64,000 nt of DNA from Bactrocera neohumeralis (Eukaryota; Arthropoda; Insecta; Diptera; Tephritidae): positions 496,001-560,000 of the forward strand of contig NC_065923.1 of NCBI RefSeq assembly GCF_024586455.1, given 5' to 3'. The position numbers and the translations under genes were made by a program. This document shows, one piece after another, positions 1-11,194 of this stretch. The notes beneath the pieces were generated by a model that saw only the letters and a program-made list of their open reading frames with translations, had not been told where the DNA came from and did no database searches. Each line of letters begins with the position of its first letter. The stretch's first letter is position 1.

Positions 1-19
1 TAGCTTTCAGCTCTTTTAA

Positions 20-39
20 GTGTGTGTGTGTGTGTGTGT
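20..39. repeat. (GT)10 microsatellite
   Basis: Uninterrupted GT dinucleotide run of about ten units, seen directly. It is typical of fly intron and intergenic DNA. No function is implied. Confidence 0.9.
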
Positions 40-1029
40 CGGTATATTTTCTTCGCGGCGCCTGGCTTTTCGTTTTCATTTTAATCTAAAATAAAATAAT
101 AATAAAAAGTATGAAAGCAAACGAAAGCAAAAAAAACCATGATTACAATAAAAGCTGAAGTAAAGCAACAACAGCAACAACTACGTGGCGAAGAAAAATG
201 AGAAAATCGATTTTATGCAAATTGACTTTTGCGTCGTCGTAATCATAAATGAGGATTTCATTCTGCGTCTTCGCCGCGTCTCGACAGCCGCGTCTCTGGT
301 GTTGGGGGGAGCCGGGTGGCAGCTGAGGTGCGACGCAATATTTTCTTTGTACTTATGTACATACCTTTTACTTATTATTTATTCTTTAATTTTATTTGTT
401 AAGACAATGACAGGCGGCGAGTGTGAGCGCCGAAGGAAATGTGAGGTTAGGGGATGGCAAGAGGGGTAAGAGTGGCATGCCGTACACACCGACAGTTGAC
501 TGGGTGTCAGGAGAAGACACAAGGCAAATGGGTGAGGTGTTGAAGGGATCGGTGCCTGTTGGATTCTTACTGTTGTTGCATGTATGTATGTGTATAAGTA
601 TATGTGCAGTTGTTGAAAGTTTAAAGAGCCAATATTTGGTGGCAACACTGTTAAGGCGAAGTGCTTAATTGAAAAAATTGAAGTTGAAATTAAAATTAAA
701 AAAATCATAATTAGATTTGTATAGCTGCAACAATAATAAAAGTGAGAAATTTCTGGCGACCACTTTGAGTTTGCTGGTTGTTAGTGTATATTTTTGCAGA
801 GTTGCCAGTATTTTCGAACATTTCCTTAATGTACAAAATTTTAAAAGGTTTATTAAATTACACTGACCGGTCAAAGGTCACTGTCCCAAAATATTTCGTA
901 AACATTTTTATACCCGAGGATAAAAGCGTCTGTAAAAGTTAGTGTTTAACAACGGAGTTTGAAAAAGATTTGTGTTGGATTTTTAGGTATAATCTCTTAT
1001 CAAGTTTAATCCGGATTGGACCACTTAAA
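40..1029. other. AT-rich non-coding stretch
   Basis: The frames here are short and mostly start at non-ATG codons. Visible content is A-rich and CAA-type simple sequence near 130-180 and a GAG/GGC-richer patch at 415-560. The sequence at 908-925 begins like the 'TTTTATACCCGAGG' ends of degenerate dispersed fly repeats. No gene is recognised. Confidence 0.6.
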
Positions 1030-1265
1030 TTGCAGTGTATCTCAACATCTCTTATTGTTCGACTCAACGGTGATAATGCTGAACTCGTACCAAAAGTAAT
1101 CTGAATCTTTAGCAAATCAAATTCGAATACAGATTTCAAAGAATATGCTAGACAACGTAGCTGAGGACCGTACATTCTCATCCATCATTGGTGGTGACGA
1201 GGGGTGGGTTTATGAAAATAATTTGGAACTGTCCTAAAACTTACCGAATGACCCTTCAAAAATAA
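1030..1265 (+). pseudogene. mariner (DD34D-type) transposase relic 1
   Basis: This is a decayed fragment of a mariner transposase. The clearest block starts at 1145 and reads MLDNVAEDRTF, then IIGGDEGWVYE. It corresponds to the mariner segment before and around the first catalytic Asp (family pattern ITGDEtWV), here at codon 1196-1198. Upstream, 1035-1115 matches the linker after the helix-turn-helix (SQHLL, then LVPK in another frame). Downstream, 1235-1265 matches at the nucleotide level the block at 31300-31335 (SEWRFKNEP), so both belong to one family. Frames shift between blocks and stops interrupt, so no protein is made. I saw no TIRs. The family call is firm; the subfamily is uncertain. 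Confidence 0.7.
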
Positions 1266-3034
1266 GCCGAACAAGGACTATAACAATAGAATTAAGAGCA
1301 TTTCCTCAATTAATTTGATCTCAACCGAGATCTATAGGTATTTTATGAATGATGCTACGTCCACTGTCTATGTTGTGTTACACCCATTTATATATTCTAT
1401 TTGACTAGTAATGATTTGATATAAGTTCAGCTAGATCACTCTCTGCACGTAGCGGTTTTAAAAGTGCACTTTGGCAACCTCTGCGAAGAATTCGACTTTT
1501 TCGACGAGTATTTCTATATTATCGTGCAGGGGTGTACAACTTAGAACCCATACAAAGAGACCCGTCTCTTAGTGCTTCACAGTTTGTTAGGATTTCTATT
1601 ATATGCTGAAGCATTTGAATATTTTTATTATCCCAATCACACATACACATATTTTCCAACTGTATACTTTCCGAATTCGCACCAAGCAAACGCCTTTACA
1701 TCGAAAGTGTACCCCGAGCAACTTTGTAGTGCCGAGTAAATGTGTGCTTTACGGGCGCATTCCTTTGCCGTTTTGTTTCTTCACGAGACTTTTTTCTTAT
1801 TTTCACTTTTATTTCGACTTGCCATTACCGGCTTTTTATTAGTCGCCAATTTAATAACGTTTCTCTATACATTTGCCGTTCCATTCGATTGGAATTCTAT
1901 TAGTTTTATTTGTTTTTCGATATTTGCCGATATTTATATTCGCCGCTCGCTGCGGCAAGTCCGTTACAAACACACCCATCTACACACGAGCACGAGCACA
2001 TTGTACGAAAGTAATAAGCACACAAATGCAAAGCATACAGACAATAGTCCTTTCGGTCGCTTAAGTTGGTGTGGATTTTATGGCTTTCTGCGGGTGGCCG
2101 CGGCGGTCCAGGTTTAATGGTCCGTACGCTACATTGTCCCTTTAACCGCTATTGCGGGCTTAACCTCAACTTACTCGCATTTATTTGCTTAGTTGCTGCT
2201 GTATTTTACACCTATTTCCTTATGAAGCTTTTACATTGTTGTGTTCGTGCTTTTGCATTTTTGTGTAAGCGCGTGCCACTTGAACTGTGTGCACCAATTT
2301 AGCTTAAAACAACAACGCAAGTGCAGTCAACACTTTCGTTTGCGGCTAGAAGAGCATCTCTACGGGACAGCCGAGGCTGAGCAAGGCGTGAGGCTCACTG
2401 AATTGCACAATGAGTGTGCTAAGTTGTAAGAAGGGACCAAAAGCGGTTGCAAGTGTATTTATGGACTATTTTTGTAGATACTTAAATATATTGCATTCTA
2501 ATTAGGTGCACTGGGGAAAATGTTTGAGAAAAACACAAAGAGAAATTGCGAAAAATAAAATCTATCAGATTGAAGTTAGGTGTGGTTTATTGGTAATAGT
2601 AGGCTACGCTTTCATACATAGATATGTCTGAAACAATTCTCTCCCCGCTACCACTTTGAAATGTACTTGGGATAGATAAATATGTACGGTGGAACTCTTT
2701 AAGAATCTCATTCATTGAGAAAGAGAAAGTTCTGATGCTAACTTGCCTCATCTATCAAGTCTACCTCTTTAATGATAGATGAATTATGAGCATGATTGCG
2801 AGGAGCTTCCTACCTTAATTCCCCATCTAGAGAGTCATATTTTTGCAAACTTAATTTCTTGCAATGTACCAACCTGCGAAAGTCTTACAAGGAACTTTTA
2901 AGAGACGTTAATGTTGTGAGTGTGGTTCATTTTTGTTGTCCCCTCCACACGACCCAAACTTAAGTAATAGAACAATTTGAAAAGATCCTGAAACCTCACC
3001 ATTACCAAGAAAAAATTTTAACTTTAGGTACACC
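1266..3034. other. non-coding stretch, no gene recognised
   Basis: AT-rich sequence with many stops. The frames at 1603-1842, 1740-2117 and 2066-2302 overlap each other in different phases and have the Phe/Cys-rich make-up of translated T-rich DNA. Slightly GC-richer sequence lies at 1960-2420. Nothing identifiable was found. Confidence 0.55.
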
Positions 3035-3275
3035 AAAGCTATAATACCTTTCACAGATGCTTTTCGTATAGCACATATTGTTTAAAAATATATTTATCTT
3101 GATTTTGATTGGTCAGTTTGAAGGTCAGCTAAACTTTATAGTGCTCCAATAACTTTTTAGGAGGTTATATTGTTATGTAATATGATTTCATAAAGATAGT
3201 TTGTTAAATAAAATATCTTTCCATACATGGAGCTCGATGAATATTCGTAAATTCCAGTCGTTAAGTTTAATTACT
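3035..3275 (-). repeat. relic of dispersed fly repeat ('GTATGGCAGCTATA' type)
   Basis: The block near 3100-3155 reads as a diverged form of a phrase also seen at 11265-11300, where a TTGATTTTGAT/GATCAGTTTG segment is followed by a variant of GGCAGCTATATGCTATAGT and then CTCCGA. A second weak unit (CTTTCCATACATGGA) follows at 3220. These 120-140-bp units occur widely in fly genomes. Strand is given relative to the copy at 4155. The match is loose. Confidence 0.4.
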
Positions 3276-3972
3276 AGAAGGGAAACTCGAACGAAAAGCC
3301 CCATATGTACATATATGCTGTATCCTCTGAAGTTTTGCACATACGTACGTACACGACAGATCCAGCTGGTGAAGTCTGAAATAAGAGCAAAAATGTCCCT
3401 ATGAAAATATTATGAAGAAAATTTTAATATTGAAGAATTGAAGAAAATTTAAATTGCTCTCTTGCTTTTTCGCTGATGGTGTTCTTCACTTTTTAAGAGA
3501 CTGTTTAACCAATTGCTAACGTTTCTTTAAAAACGCGTACATTTACTATAATTAAATTTAGCTGAGATCCGGAGCTAACTATTTTTGAGGATTATATTTT
3601 ATAACTACTGTTTTACTCTCAGAGATCATGCTATACTGACGTCATACTTCCATTAATTACTCTCAGCAAATTTCAACTAATATCTTTCTTCTCTAAAATT
3701 ATAATTGCTGCAGTAAATTTGTTATGGAGCTTTTGTTGCAACGTTTTTGCATTTAATTATTCTAATTTGTTGCTTTGGCCAACTTTTTTTCGCGTGTCCT
3801 TCAAAGTATTGAGTTCACACATTTTTTTCTCATTTCTATTTTTATTGCTTTTCGTTTGGTAAGCAGTCGCGCCAAGCGGTCGACGGCCATACTGCTGCAT
3901 TGTGCACAAAAGTATTTAATTATATTTCATTTATTACTTTTTGTCATTTATTTCTTGCATACATTGTGTTGC

Positions 3973-3975
<3 letters not shown>
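3276..3975. other. AT-rich non-coding stretch
   Basis: AT-rich DNA without motifs. The frame starting at 3775 runs straight through the downstream CA repeat, which argues against it being a gene. Confidence 0.5.

Positions 3976-4007
<32 letters not shown>
3976..4007. repeat. (CA)16 microsatellite
   Basis: Pure CA dinucleotide run of about 16 units, seen directly. All frames crossing it give alternating Thr-His or Cys-Val, so the apparent ORFs at 3775-4209, 3941-4141 and 3948-4178 are artefacts. Confidence 0.95.
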
Positions 4008-4012
<5 letters not shown>

Positions 4013-4154
4013 GCCGAAGGACCAACTGCAATTGGATTAAGTTTTTTATTATTTTATATTTCATTGCAAACTGCATTATTGACGTCGGTCGCCCGATGGT
4101 CGCGTGGCACCATCGCACCATCGCTCCACCGTCACCAATGACTCTTGCACTTGC

Positions 4155-4425
4155 TACTTTTATACCCTGTCTGTACATATGTCTGTATACACGGTCATTG
4201 GTACCTTAGTTTTCAAGATATCGCTTTGAAATTTCGCACACATATTTTCTTCTGTAGGAGCTGCTAATTTGTCGGAACCGCCAGTACCGGACCATTATAG
4301 CATAAAGCTGCCATACAAACCAAAAGGCTAGAATCAAGTTCTTCTAAGAAAATGTATTTATTTATGAAGGGTATTATGGCTTCGGTGTAACAAAAATTGA
4401 CGTTTTTTCTTGTTTTGTTGATATT
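4155..4425 (+). repeat. copy of dispersed fly repeat (TATACCCTG end, unit repeats)
   Basis: It begins TTTTATACCCTG and continues with a stretch like CAAGATATCG...GAAATTTCGCA. It then has GGAGCTGCTAATTTGTCGGAACCG, and an ACCATTATAGCATAAAGCTGCCATACAAACC block. The same phrases in reverse orientation lie at 11195-11625 and in weaker form at 3035-3275 and 7850-8035. From general knowledge such sequences are abundant in tephritid and drosophilid genomes. I cannot name the family. It is not coding. Confidence 0.6.
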
Positions 4426-5964
4426 TATGTATGGTATATGGTTTTTGTTGTTATGCCGATTTTGCAGTGCGTCGACTGACCTGCTCCCCGGCAGAGGGGT
4501 CAACGCTAAATGCCACCGTTTTGCTGGTTAGGGCAAAAGTAAATTAATTTAGTTGAAAGCAATAAAGTTAAAGCTTTGTTGAGTTTTCCAATTGGAATTC
4601 GCTATAGCCAGACGCACACACACACATCAACACACACGTATAAAGAAAAGCAGTAGAGGCACAAGAAGCGAGAATAAGGAACCTTCGAAGTTGGCATTTG
4701 CAATACTTTATATTAGAATAAGACAAAAGCTGCAAAAATAACAACAACAACAAAAACTAACCAATAAGAAAGAAAGCAATACTAAAACGAAGAAGTAGAA
4801 AGCTGACTGTTTAATAGAAAGACGCTCATACACCGCGCCCTCTTTGACTACAATCACGCAAGCAACAACAATGCCAACAATAACACGCTCCCCGACACTT
4901 CATTGCGTGGCAGCAATGTCTGACCGGCTGACTAGCTTCTGATGGCGCCTAAATTGCTGAGGTGTTGATGGCATTAGGAGGTGGCGTTCATACACCAGTG
5001 TGGCCAGACGGTGCAGCGGTCCAATATTGGTGCGAACGCATATATTTTAATCGTTTGTTTGTGTGCGGGGGGCTTGCTTAACAACTACAGTTGTGATTTT
5101 TGTTGCATACACACATACAAACGTCACCCTTGAAGGAAAGTGTTCGCAAAGGTCAGTTCACTTCATTATTGTAGTTGTTATTGTTGTTTACTGTTGCAGT
5201 TAGGGCGTTTTAATGCCACATTCCGTTGCACGAAGCTAAATAACGTTTTATCGCATTTATATCGTCAACTGTAAAGCTGGCAAAAAGTTGCAAGCCAAAA
5301 ACAATAACAATGACTACTGGCAATATTACTGAAATATATACATACATAAATGCGCGCACATACATACATACATATGTCCGAGTATATGATACAAGTGCAC
5401 ATGGCCGCTCGCAGGGCCACCCTGTTGGGCGTTTATAATTTACTATTGCTCGTGGCCTCGTGCTTGTTGTTGTAAAAATAAAAAGTTGTGCCAACCAATA
5501 TTTGTCATTAAATCTATACTCTTTTCGTTGTGTTTCGTTCTCTTTTATAACTTAAATTTAGAATATTCAATTAGTTTTAATTCTATGTGGTATGTGTCAT
5601 CGATGATCTAGTATTTGTTTGGGTTTGAGTCTTGGCAGCTTTTATTGTTATAACCATATTAGCAGCATAAACCTGATTAACAAACAGATTCTGTGATTTA
5701 AACTTTATCTATCACATTGTTTTGAAAGAGAAAAAAACAGGAGACAATAAATCAGTTCGTTCTGCATACGTGGATTAAGGCGCTGTCCTGGCACAACCTA
5801 GCGTGATTTCCTTATTGTGAGATAGAAGTCGAAACGGTAAAATTATGTGTAAGATTTTTATTGGATATCTATCTATAAATATTTGAAGCATGATGCAATG
5901 CTTGCGGTTCATGAGGAATTAAACTAAACGTTTCATTCGTTAGTGGAGAAGAATGGACCAGTGG
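4426..5964. other. non-coding stretch with simple repeats
   Basis: Contains CA-rich sequence at 4613-4635, CAA runs at 4740-4755, CAA/ACA-rich DNA at 4860-4885, GTTGTT runs at 5165-5195 and a CATACATA microsatellite at 5340-5375. GC content rises around 4900-5040. No gene is recognised. Whether 5760-5960 is the upstream part of the LINE relic that starts at 5965 cannot be decided by eye. Confidence 0.5.
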
Positions 5965-6385
5965 TTCTTTGATCAACTGTTCCAACAGCAAAATCTACAT
6001 ATTCATTGACAAATCAAAGAGTGAAACAAGACCAAGAGCAGTATTTTTCAGTAATGATCCATACGCAGAAAATAGTTTCAAACTAAATGACCAAAAATTA
6101 GTATTTCAGGCCGAAACTGTTGCCATAACAAAAGGTGCCAAGTGGGTTTCTGCTTGAAGAAGTAAGTCCATAATTCTTCTAGTGGATAGCCAAGCGACAA
6201 ATGAGGCTATTCGTACCCCCCATACTAAGTCTCAATATGTTTGACTGTGCAAGCAAGCAATATCTAGACTCTTAGTAGAAAACTCGGTTAATATCATCTC
6301 GGTATAGATATGGAAAACGAAAAGACAGAAGAGTTGGCCCGCTCTGGGACAGCTGGGAGCGCCCGCCTTCGGTCTGGTGCTTTGA
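5965..6385 (+). pseudogene. decayed RNase H domain of a non-LTR retrotransposon
   Basis: The frame starting at 5969 reads IYIFIDKSKSE, the counterpart of the RNase H start (YTDGSk), with its first catalytic Asp. It continues to KLVFQAETVAITKGAKWV, matching the conserved VFQAE block with the second catalytic Glu. After a stop at 6155-6157 the same frame continues LLVDSQATNEAI (third catalytic Asp) and TPHTKSQYV. At 6310-6350 another frame gives NEKTEELARSGT, like the terminal GNEkADelAr motif. RNase H domains of this kind sit after the reverse transcriptase in I, R1 and LOA-type LINEs; the RT itself is not visible here. At least two stops and a frameshift make it dead. The subfamily cannot be told. 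Confidence 0.72.
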
Positions 6386-7249
6386 GTGATTGAGAATGGG
6401 TGGGAATATCTTTTATTTTAAAACAAAAAGAGCGTAGTATTCCAGATAAATATAAAGCTTGAAATCCATATTAAATTATGATAGAAAGTACTGTATCTAA
6501 GTACATAAGTAGTGATCGTGCGTCAATATAAAAATAAATTTTAATATGAAATAAGAAAGCGGATTTCATCATTTCGATTTACTTGTCCATACCTTATGGT
6601 ATTGAATAAAAATTACGCCCAAAATATGCATATACATATATATGTATGTATGTATATAAAGAAATCTAAATAAAATAACTACTTGTAAATATGCATGTAC
6701 TCTCGTAAATCGGCATACAAACGACTATTGCGCGTACTAATGAGGTGCAGCTGCGAATAAATGATCTCAGAATCATTAGCAGCGCTATTTCTATGTACTA
6801 CATATTATGTTATTTGGAAAATGTTATTAAATTCCATTGCCATCTATATGTTAAACATTAAAGCAGTTAATATTTTCAATTACATTTTTTTAAATCATAA
6901 AATACATTTTATTGCGGCAATAATAATTATTCGGCGAAAAAAACCCGCTTATGTCTTTGATGATTTCATTTTATTGCGCTGTTTCGCACACTTTTAGTGT
7001 TATGCGCATGAGATGTGTGGGCGTGTGTTTGTGTTTGTTCAACATTTTTATAAGAATTTAATGAAAGTAAATAAACACATAGAAAATGTTAAAATATCTG
7101 TAAACTTCAGAAAATAAATCATGAACTGTTGCTGCCTCGATCGAGGCTATGAATTGTTTGAATATGAAATATGAAATATGTATATATGTATGTATAGTCA
7201 AGGTGCATATTAGAAAATATAATGGAATTTGGCAAAAACAGATAAAATA
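6386..7249. other. AT-rich non-coding stretch
   Basis: Very AT-rich. A TATG/CATA microsatellite lies at 6625-6660. The frame at 6761-6997 is the Ile/Phe-rich translation of AT-rich DNA. The right edge is the TA target at 7248-7249 of the mariner insertion. Confidence 0.6.
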
Positions 7250-7788
7250 ATGGTTGTCAAAAAAGTCTTGCGGTATTTTCGCTAGTTGGCTCTGAAAGCG
7301 CGTAGTTCTAGTTTTATTCGTCGCATAGGGTCATGCTATACCTTTTTGGAAAGCTCATTTCACGCGCTAACACGTGTTTGATTGATTGTCGTTTCTTTTA
7401 AGTCGTTCGTGAGTTATAGCGTCGCAAACATGGAGAAAAATAAAGAGAAAATACGGCATATTTTACAGTACTACTACGATAAAGGCAAAAATGCATCTCT
7501 AGCCGCCAATAAAATTTGTGCAGTTTGTGGACCCGATACAGTTTCCATTTCCATCGCACAACGATGGTTTCAACGTTTTCGTTCAGGTGTAGAGGTGGTC
7601 GAAGATGCGCCACGCTCCGGAAGGCCTCTCGTCGAAAATTGCGATAAAATCGCTGAATTGGTCGAAAGAGACCGGCATAGTAGCAGCCGTAGCATCGGCC
7701 AAGAGCTGGGCATGAGTCATCAAAAATTCATTTCAATTTCAATAAAAAAATTCAATAAATATACCGCAAGACTTTTTTGACAACCCAT
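7250..7788 (+). mobile_element. internally deleted mariner element (539 bp) with both TIRs
   Basis: The element is bounded by near-identical TIRs, 7250-7276 and 7761-7788 (one single-base length difference over 28 bp), containing the core TTGTCAAAAAAGTCTTGCGG. It is flanked on both sides by TA (7248-7249 and 7789-7790), the duplication expected for Tc1/mariner insertion. Full-length mariners are about 1.3 kb and encode about 345 residues; only the 5' part of the gene remains, and it is joined directly to 3' sequence at about 7725. It is therefore a deletion derivative that could be mobilised only by transposase supplied in trans. The low TIR divergence suggests it is fairly young. Confidence 0.93.
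7430..7780 (+). CDS. truncated mariner transposase, N-terminal DNA-binding part only
   Basis: Frame of 116 codons starting at the ATG at 7430 (MEKNKEKIRHILQYYYDKGK), the usual mariner N-terminus. In order it shows a first helix-turn-helix region (residues about 1-60, with AQRWFQRFRSG), the linker APRSGRP (about 68-75), and a second helix-turn-helix (about 80-105, SRSIGQELGMSH). The catalytic DD34D domain is absent. After GMSHQ the frame runs into 3' non-coding sequence, giving a meaningless Ile/Lys-rich tail, and stops inside the right TIR at 7778-7780. The upstream in-frame codons from 7382 are non-ATG or 5'-untranslated. The product could at most bind TIRs. The sequence resembles irritans-type mariners by eye. 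Confidence 0.85.
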   Translation: MEKNKEKIRHILQYYYDKGKNASLAANKICAVCGPDTVSISIAQRWFQRFRSGVEVVEDAPRSGRPLVENCDKIAELVERDRHSSSRSIGQELGMSHQKFISISIKKFNKYTARLF

Positions 7789-7794
7789 TATAAC

Positions 7795-8035
7795 CCTATG
7801 TCTCTCTCACTTTGTTTTAGATGATACGTACAAGGGTTAGGTGAACAAAACTATTATAGTCTGCAGCAACAAGATATCGAATGACTATAGCATGTAACTG
7901 CCATAAAAACTGAATGATAAAAATCAACTCATTGAATGGAAAACTGTTCTATGATGAGAGACAATCTCCAAACAAATTATTCAGATCGGAACACTATGAC
8001 ATACAGGTCAAATGCAATATTTGTGTTTCACATAC
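7795..8035 (-). repeat. relic of dispersed fly repeats beside the mariner
   Basis: 7835-7875 in reverse complement resembles the start of the element at 27807 (TGTTGC..., then ACTATAATAGTTTTGTTCAC), and 7795-7815 resembles that element's ATAGGGTTATA segment. Next, 7877-7920 carries ACTATAGCATGTAACTGCCATA, and 7965-8005 carries AATCTCC...TTCAGATCGGAACACTATG; these are two units of the repeat seen at 4155. The block seems to be a mosaic of two repeat families. Diverged and non-coding. Confidence 0.5.
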
Positions 8036-8328
8036 TTAGTACAGGTGGACCGCGAAGGTTCAAGTTTCAAACAAAGCTATTTTTGATCCCCTTGGGCTGA
8101 CTCAGCGCAATGCCAATAAATTGCTTCACACTAAGTGTTGAGTTTGGTGACTTTGGAGTGTCTACCTATCTTAATCAGTCTTGAGACGACAGCTTACGCT
8201 GTTTATTAAATCTAATGTGGCTGCGATAATTAATGCGTAATAAATATAAAAGTATTTCGAATATTTTAGCGCAAACGTTCCAACACTGTGAGTTTATTGC
8301 TACATTTAGGTATACACTATGTTTGATA
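8036..8328. other. short non-coding stretch
   Basis: I see no recognisable gene or repeat. The sequence ends in the TA (8327-8328) next to the small TIR element. Confidence 0.4.
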
Positions 8329-8570
8329 GGGTGGGTCAAAAAATCGGGAATTTTTCCTACGAGATTATACACGAGATTTTTTCAAGTAGTTGGAAACACA
8401 ATTTGAACTCTTTCATCTGATAATAAGAAAAAAAGAAGAAAACTGTTAAGTGGAGGATCTTCCCGTTACAATTAAAAGAACATACTTGGAGAGAATTTCT
8501 TAGAGGTGCCTAAGAAGCTGCGTCCTTTTCGTATTACCAAGCGAAAAAATTTCATTTTTTTTACCCACCC
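8329..8570. mobile_element. possible MITE with GGGTGGGT terminal inverted repeats (242 bp)
   Basis: Left end GGGTGGGTCAAAAAATCGGG and right end, in reverse complement, GGGTGGGTAAAAAAAATGAA form imperfect inverted repeats about 16-20 bp long. TA precedes the left end; the right flank (AAA) gives no clear target duplication. The interior is non-coding. The size and structure fit a non-autonomous DNA transposon, but the family is not recognised. Confidence 0.55.
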
Positions 8571-10679
8571 AAATGTATTTGTGTGTGCACCGATTTTTAC
8601 AACTTTTTTTTACAATCATATTTTGAACATTAATGAAGCTGGTCGGTTGATCAGTTGGTAATAAGTTGGCTGCAGTTGAAAATATTGTAGAACCGACAAC
8701 GGTATCTGTAGCGACGGCGATTAAGTGATTTTTTATTTTCAATATTAAAATGTTAACAGAAAATTTATGTCAAATGTCAGTTTGACATGAAATATTTATC
8801 TGCGAACATATGCCTACACGCACACACATACATATATGAACAAATCAAAATAAAAATATTTCGTTTGTCTGTGTATACTAAAATTTGGGTGTGTTTGTGT
8901 GTGCCCACAAAAACGCTCAGTGAATAAGTTGCAACTCATAAGCGCGCATTATGGCCGCATAACGGCAGCCAGCCGGGCGGCAGGTAAGCACACGAACGAG
9001 GTTGAACTGCACACGCCGTGTGTGTATCGTCTATCTGTCAGGTGGGCAGCCATCGACAGTCATCGTCGTCGTTGTCGTCGCAGGCCGTTTACAAAGAGAC
9101 TCGGTAAATATTATACAATAAAATACGATTGACATGCTTAATTATTTATTTTAATTTGTACAAAAAGAAATTCGTGGAACCGACCGCTCTACTGTGGCTT
9201 GTACCACACTACCATATTTATGTACATATGTATATAATAAAGGCATGTGATATATAAATAGACATATGTACATATCTAGGCATAACATACCCATTGGCAA
9301 TGTTAATGTTGAGGGCAGAGTGATGTGAGTTGCCTTGGTGTCGCAGTGGAAAACGAGAAATAAATGCATTAACTTACACAGTCACATATGTACATTTTTC
9401 GATGTTCGTGAGTTGGTATGCGCGTATGTCTGCAATACAACTAAAAGCAAATAAATATTGTAAATGCCACAAAAAAGCCAAGAACACATAAAATTGTGGG
9501 CATTAGCATGGCAGTCTGCGAAATAAGTACTCATACATATATGCTGTTGCATGTGTGTTATACATATGTTGGTGTGGGGTTGCCAGCCTGCTACTGTTTA
9601 ATCGGTAATTTCGTCAGTGGGTAAATCGTGTTTAATGTAACTGTTGGGTTATTTTATTTAATTAGCAGTGCTTATTGCTGTTGTTGTTGCTTTTGCTTTT
9701 GTTGTCTACCGTTATCTGCTTGCCGCATGCAATTTATGCAAACATTTGTAGCCACATTTCGACCGAGGCACACAGAACTATTTTCATGCTTTCCTCGCGC
9801 TGTGGTTGTTGCTTGTGTTGTTGTTATTTTATAGTGTCTTTAATTAAGGCAAAATGATTTGAATGATTTTATGACATGTTTCCTGTCCATTTCTATTACT
9901 TGTTAGCAAAAAACAGGAAAGGAACAAAACTAATTGACATGAAATGAGGCGCTGAAACGAATGTTTGCCACTAATAAATGCACAGACACACACACATAGA
10001 CATATACATATATTATATGTATGTATATAAATACAAGTACACACTCAGCAATGTGAATAAATTTGTACGCAACTTTCAGAGGGAGTTATTGGAATGGAAA
10101 GGTGAGCTTAATTTTTAGGAGAAGAAATCTTCATTGGAAAGATAGGTGTTGCTTTGGAGAGAGAGTCCTCTGTACTTCTCTATATTTAATCTATATTTAT
10201 TTGCATATGTGCACTTTTTATTCTAAGGAGAAAAATGTAAGTGTGAAGTGAAATTTCGTAGTGGTTATCATCTACCCCTAAGATCACACCTTCACAATAG
10301 TGGTGAAGTCTATTTGGTGGAGTGCAGAGAATGCGAGAATGAAAATAAGGTGCTAAAATATTAGTTTTTCGAGTGACCAGCCTTCATTTGCTTGAGGCAG
10401 GATATCTTCCACCGCTCAAAATGCTCCAATCTAAGAGATTTGTAAGCTGGGGTGGAAAAGAATCAAACTCATTTTTTACCACTAGAAGCCTCAGCGAGCT
10501 TCCTGCTTTCTGGGGCTCTTGGGCCTCCCTCTGCAACAAACCACTGGAAATTTCATATCAGATTGGGCCGGGCTTTTCTGAGAACGGCATTCGTTTTCAA
10601 AATATTGAATTCACCGTAGCAAAATTTTATTCAGGAGTGATACAAGAAATGTAATATTTATCTCCTTTAATAACGATAA
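8571..10679. other. non-coding stretch, no gene recognised
   Basis: Contains GT-rich DNA at 8885-8905, a slightly GC-richer patch at 8925-9090 (with GTCGTC repeats), CATATGTA-type microsatellites at 9220-9280, GTTGTT runs at 9675-9705 and CACACA at 9985-9998. The 10373-10654 frame starts at GTG and resembles nothing known. No host exon could be supported. Confidence 0.5.
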
Positions 10680-10965
10680 CAACGAGAGAGTTAGGGAAAG
10701 ATTGTTTGGAAATCGTCGTATTCGCATTAGAAAGATAGCAGGCTAAGTCTCTTCTGAATCGACGCAACACACTTTGGTAAATGTTTCGGCTATGAAGCGT
10801 GTCAATGCCGTCAGGTAGAAGGGATGTTTGACAACGGAGCTGAGAAGCATACATTCATTAAAAGCAATTTATTGTAGCGACACAAAACATTCTTGAAGTA
10901 ATTTCAAGAAATGGGCTGAAGCCGAACCAAAATTCGCTAAAGGCACAGAAGATCCTTCCAGCTAA
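10680..10965 (+). pseudogene. mariner transposase relic 2
   Basis: Successive blocks follow the order of a mariner transposase. 10706-10742 reads FGNRRIRIRKIAG (second helix-turn-helix, family pattern NRRigIREia). 10765-10815 reads STQHTLVNVSAMKRVNA (family pattern STQhILvnvLGMKRV). 10905-10950 reads KKWAEAEPKFAKGTED, which corresponds to the SEWRFKNEP...KFAEGTEG block of the relic at 31195-31395. Stops and frame changes separate them and the catalytic centre is not visible. It is the same family as the relics at 1030, 31195 and 33440. Confidence 0.72.
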
Positions 10966-11194
10966 GGCTTATATCAAATGGTTATCATGCTTGCCTTTTC
11001 TTAAAAGGAACTTATTTTGAAGATAAAAATAAATATTTGTACTAAAATATATGAGAATGTAGTTTTCTTTTGTCAACCAGGTCATCGGATGGTAAACTAC
11101 CTTTAGGTCTACCTTATTTAGTGTCTAATAGAAGCCAACTTCGTTTCCCCTTTTTATTGGTAGCTAATTTTGTGATCTGATCTATTGTCAAAAA

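Noticed and set aside
2241..2429. Frame ending in an acidic, helix-like segment (LEEHLYGTAEAEQ)
   Set aside because: Too short, non-ATG start, no splice sites or motifs that would support an exon.
3775..4209. 144-codon frame and two overlapping frames crossing a His-Thr run
   Set aside because: They run through a (CA)16 microsatellite on both strands; residues outside it are T-rich noise.
10373..10654. 93-codon frame with balanced composition
   Set aside because: GTG start, no motif; it lies just upstream of a mariner relic but does not match mariner in any phase by eye.
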